From: Muribaculaceae bacterium
GTDB taxonomy: Bacteria > Bacteroidota > Bacteroidia > Bacteroidales > Muribaculaceae
Assembly (NCBI GenBank): GCA_017462345.1
Contig: JAFTRI010000039.1
Span: forward strand, 1 to 56,759
Length of the DNA: 56,759 nt
Direction of reading: 5' to 3'
The position numbers were made by a program, and so were the translations under genes. This document shows, piece after piece, positions 56,225-56,759 of the stretch (positions are counted from its first letter, which is position 1; each line of letters begins with the position of its first letter). A model generated the notes under the pieces. It was not told the DNA's origin. It saw nothing but the letters and a program-made list of their open reading frames with translations, and ran no database searches.

Positions 56225-56759
56225 TTACCTGCGGAGCACCAAGCGGAAGCCAATGATGTCGGAGCGGCGGTCGGGATCGTAGTTGCTACGAATCCACACT
56301 CGGCAATGCAGCGCAGGGTAGTGCCAGTTGCCACCGCGGAACACGCGGCGAGAGCCGGTAGATGGCCCGGTAGGGTCAGTCTGTGATTCCGAGCTGTAGC
56401 TGCCGTACCGGTCGCTGCACCACTCATGTACATTCCCGCTCATGTCATATATGCCCAGTTCATTGGGCTGCTTTGTCCCCACGGGATGTGAGCCGTAATT
56501 GTCTGTCGTACTGCCGGCGTTATCCAAATACCATGCGACATCATCCAAGGTGTTGCTCCCGGAGTACTTGTAGCCGCGGGACTTGCTGCCGCCGCGGGCG
56601 GCATACTCCCACTCCGCTTCGGTCGGGAGGCGGTACTCCTTGCCGGTGATGCGGTTCAGGCGAGGAAGGAACACGTCGACTATATCATCCCAGCTCACAT
56701 AATAGGCGGGATAGTTGTCACCGTCACCGTAGCTTGACGAGGGATTGCCCCCGAGCCAC
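56225..56759 (-). CDS. Formylglycine-generating-enzyme-like (SUMF1) protein, 5' end cut by the window
   Basis: The frame stays open to the window edge (WLGGNPSSSYGDGDNYPAYY, then VSWDDI), so the true start is outside. Visible part, about 177 residues: the FGE-sulfatase core with YRLPTEAEWEYAARGG, HPVGTKQPNELGIYDMSGNV, HEWCSDRYG, RVFRGGNW and the end GFRLVLRR. Many Bacteroidales proteins of this family are secreted and lack formylglycine activity. The catalytic cysteine pair of true enzymes is not evident here; HCRVW has a Cys, but serine occupies much of the expected site. Likely a surface or exported protein of unknown role. Confidence 0.88.
   Translation of the reverse strand, partial: WLGGNPSSSYGDGDNYPAYYVSWDDIVDVFLPRLNRITGKEYRLPTEAEWEYAARGGSKSRGYKYSGSNTLDDVAWYLDNAGSTTDNYGSHPVGTKQPNELGIYDMSGNVHEWCSDRYGSYSSESQTDPTGPSTGSRRVFRGGNWHYPALHCRVWIRSNYDPDRRSDIIGFRLVLRR

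Noticed and set aside
55333-56433. 366-codon minus-strand frame across serA and its terminator
   Set aside because: It crosses serA, a perfect 17-bp terminator and the FGE-like gene in a wrong frame.

Overview
The window looks like a chromosomal segment of a gut Bacteroidales, most likely a Muribaculaceae-type genome; I place it by gene content and not by any search. The evidence: Bacteroidetes-type -7 boxes (TAnnTTTG, now and then with TTTG about 20 bases upstream) in place of sigma70 promoters, few Shine-Dalgarno sites, a thiS-thiE-thiG-thiC-thiH operon, pyrophosphate-dependent phosphofructokinase, an HU-CCDC81/SPOR protein, DUF6377, DUF3332 and DUF5020 proteins, type IX secretion-like C-terminal tails on proteases, and a lipoprotein with an SDDDD surface signal. 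Most of the window is ordinary core genome in short operons.

Layout. 1-5873: thiamine synthesis operon thiD-thiS-thiE-like-thiE-thiG-thiC-thiH (no thiF). 5878-8658: an AT-richer accessory patch with an exported orphan protein, a Bro-N/Fic fusion, a broken HaeIII-like restriction gene and 411 bp without genes. 8659-11760: membrane flippase-like protein, kdsB and an M16-like protein in one operon. 11900-16888: PPi-phosphofructokinase, an outer-membrane barrel, an NlpC/P60 lipoprotein, HtrA/DegQ. 17074-19320: NatAB-like ABC exporter. 19663-25130: DUF6377 regulator diverging from a secreted internal-repeat protein, then beta-lactamase-fold hydrolase and mutL. 25366-31961: manA, an ATP-grasp orphan, and a converging operon HU-CCDC81/SPOR, nitroreductase, DUF2520, kdsC, maf; then a TPR protein. 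32027-38224: small winged-helix protein, rsgA, alaS, DUF5020 barrel and NCS2 purine permease. 38439-39767: M23 peptidase and MerR regulator. 39843-44864: surface lipoprotein, DUF3332, mltF, purM, cdsA. 44950-49410: two tandem subtilases. 49568-52443: TPR protein, PstS-like lipoprotein, small membrane protein. 52708-56142: rarA, serC, serA. 56225-end: 5'-truncated formylglycine-generating-enzyme-like protein.

Functional themes are cofactor synthesis (thiamine), envelope building and turnover (KDO genes kdsB and kdsC, CdsA, M23, MltF, NlpC/P60, HtrA, SPOR), uptake and export (NCS2 with DUF5020, NatAB, PstS-like), secreted proteases, and housekeeping (alaS, rsgA, mutL, rarA, purM, serCA). In several places a -7 box lies on top of the longest-ORF start and shows that translation begins further downstream; I have corrected those starts.

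I did not find a clear-cut undescribed multi-gene system. The best leads are the restriction-gene remnant joined to a Bro-N/Fic gene, the secreted internal-repeat protein facing a DUF6377 regulator, a perfect 16-bp palindrome ahead of the M23-merR pair, a duplicated near-palindrome ahead of htrA, an ATP-grasp orphan, and a possible small RNA at about 19340-19517. No tRNA, rRNA, CRISPR array, insertion sequence or integrase was seen.
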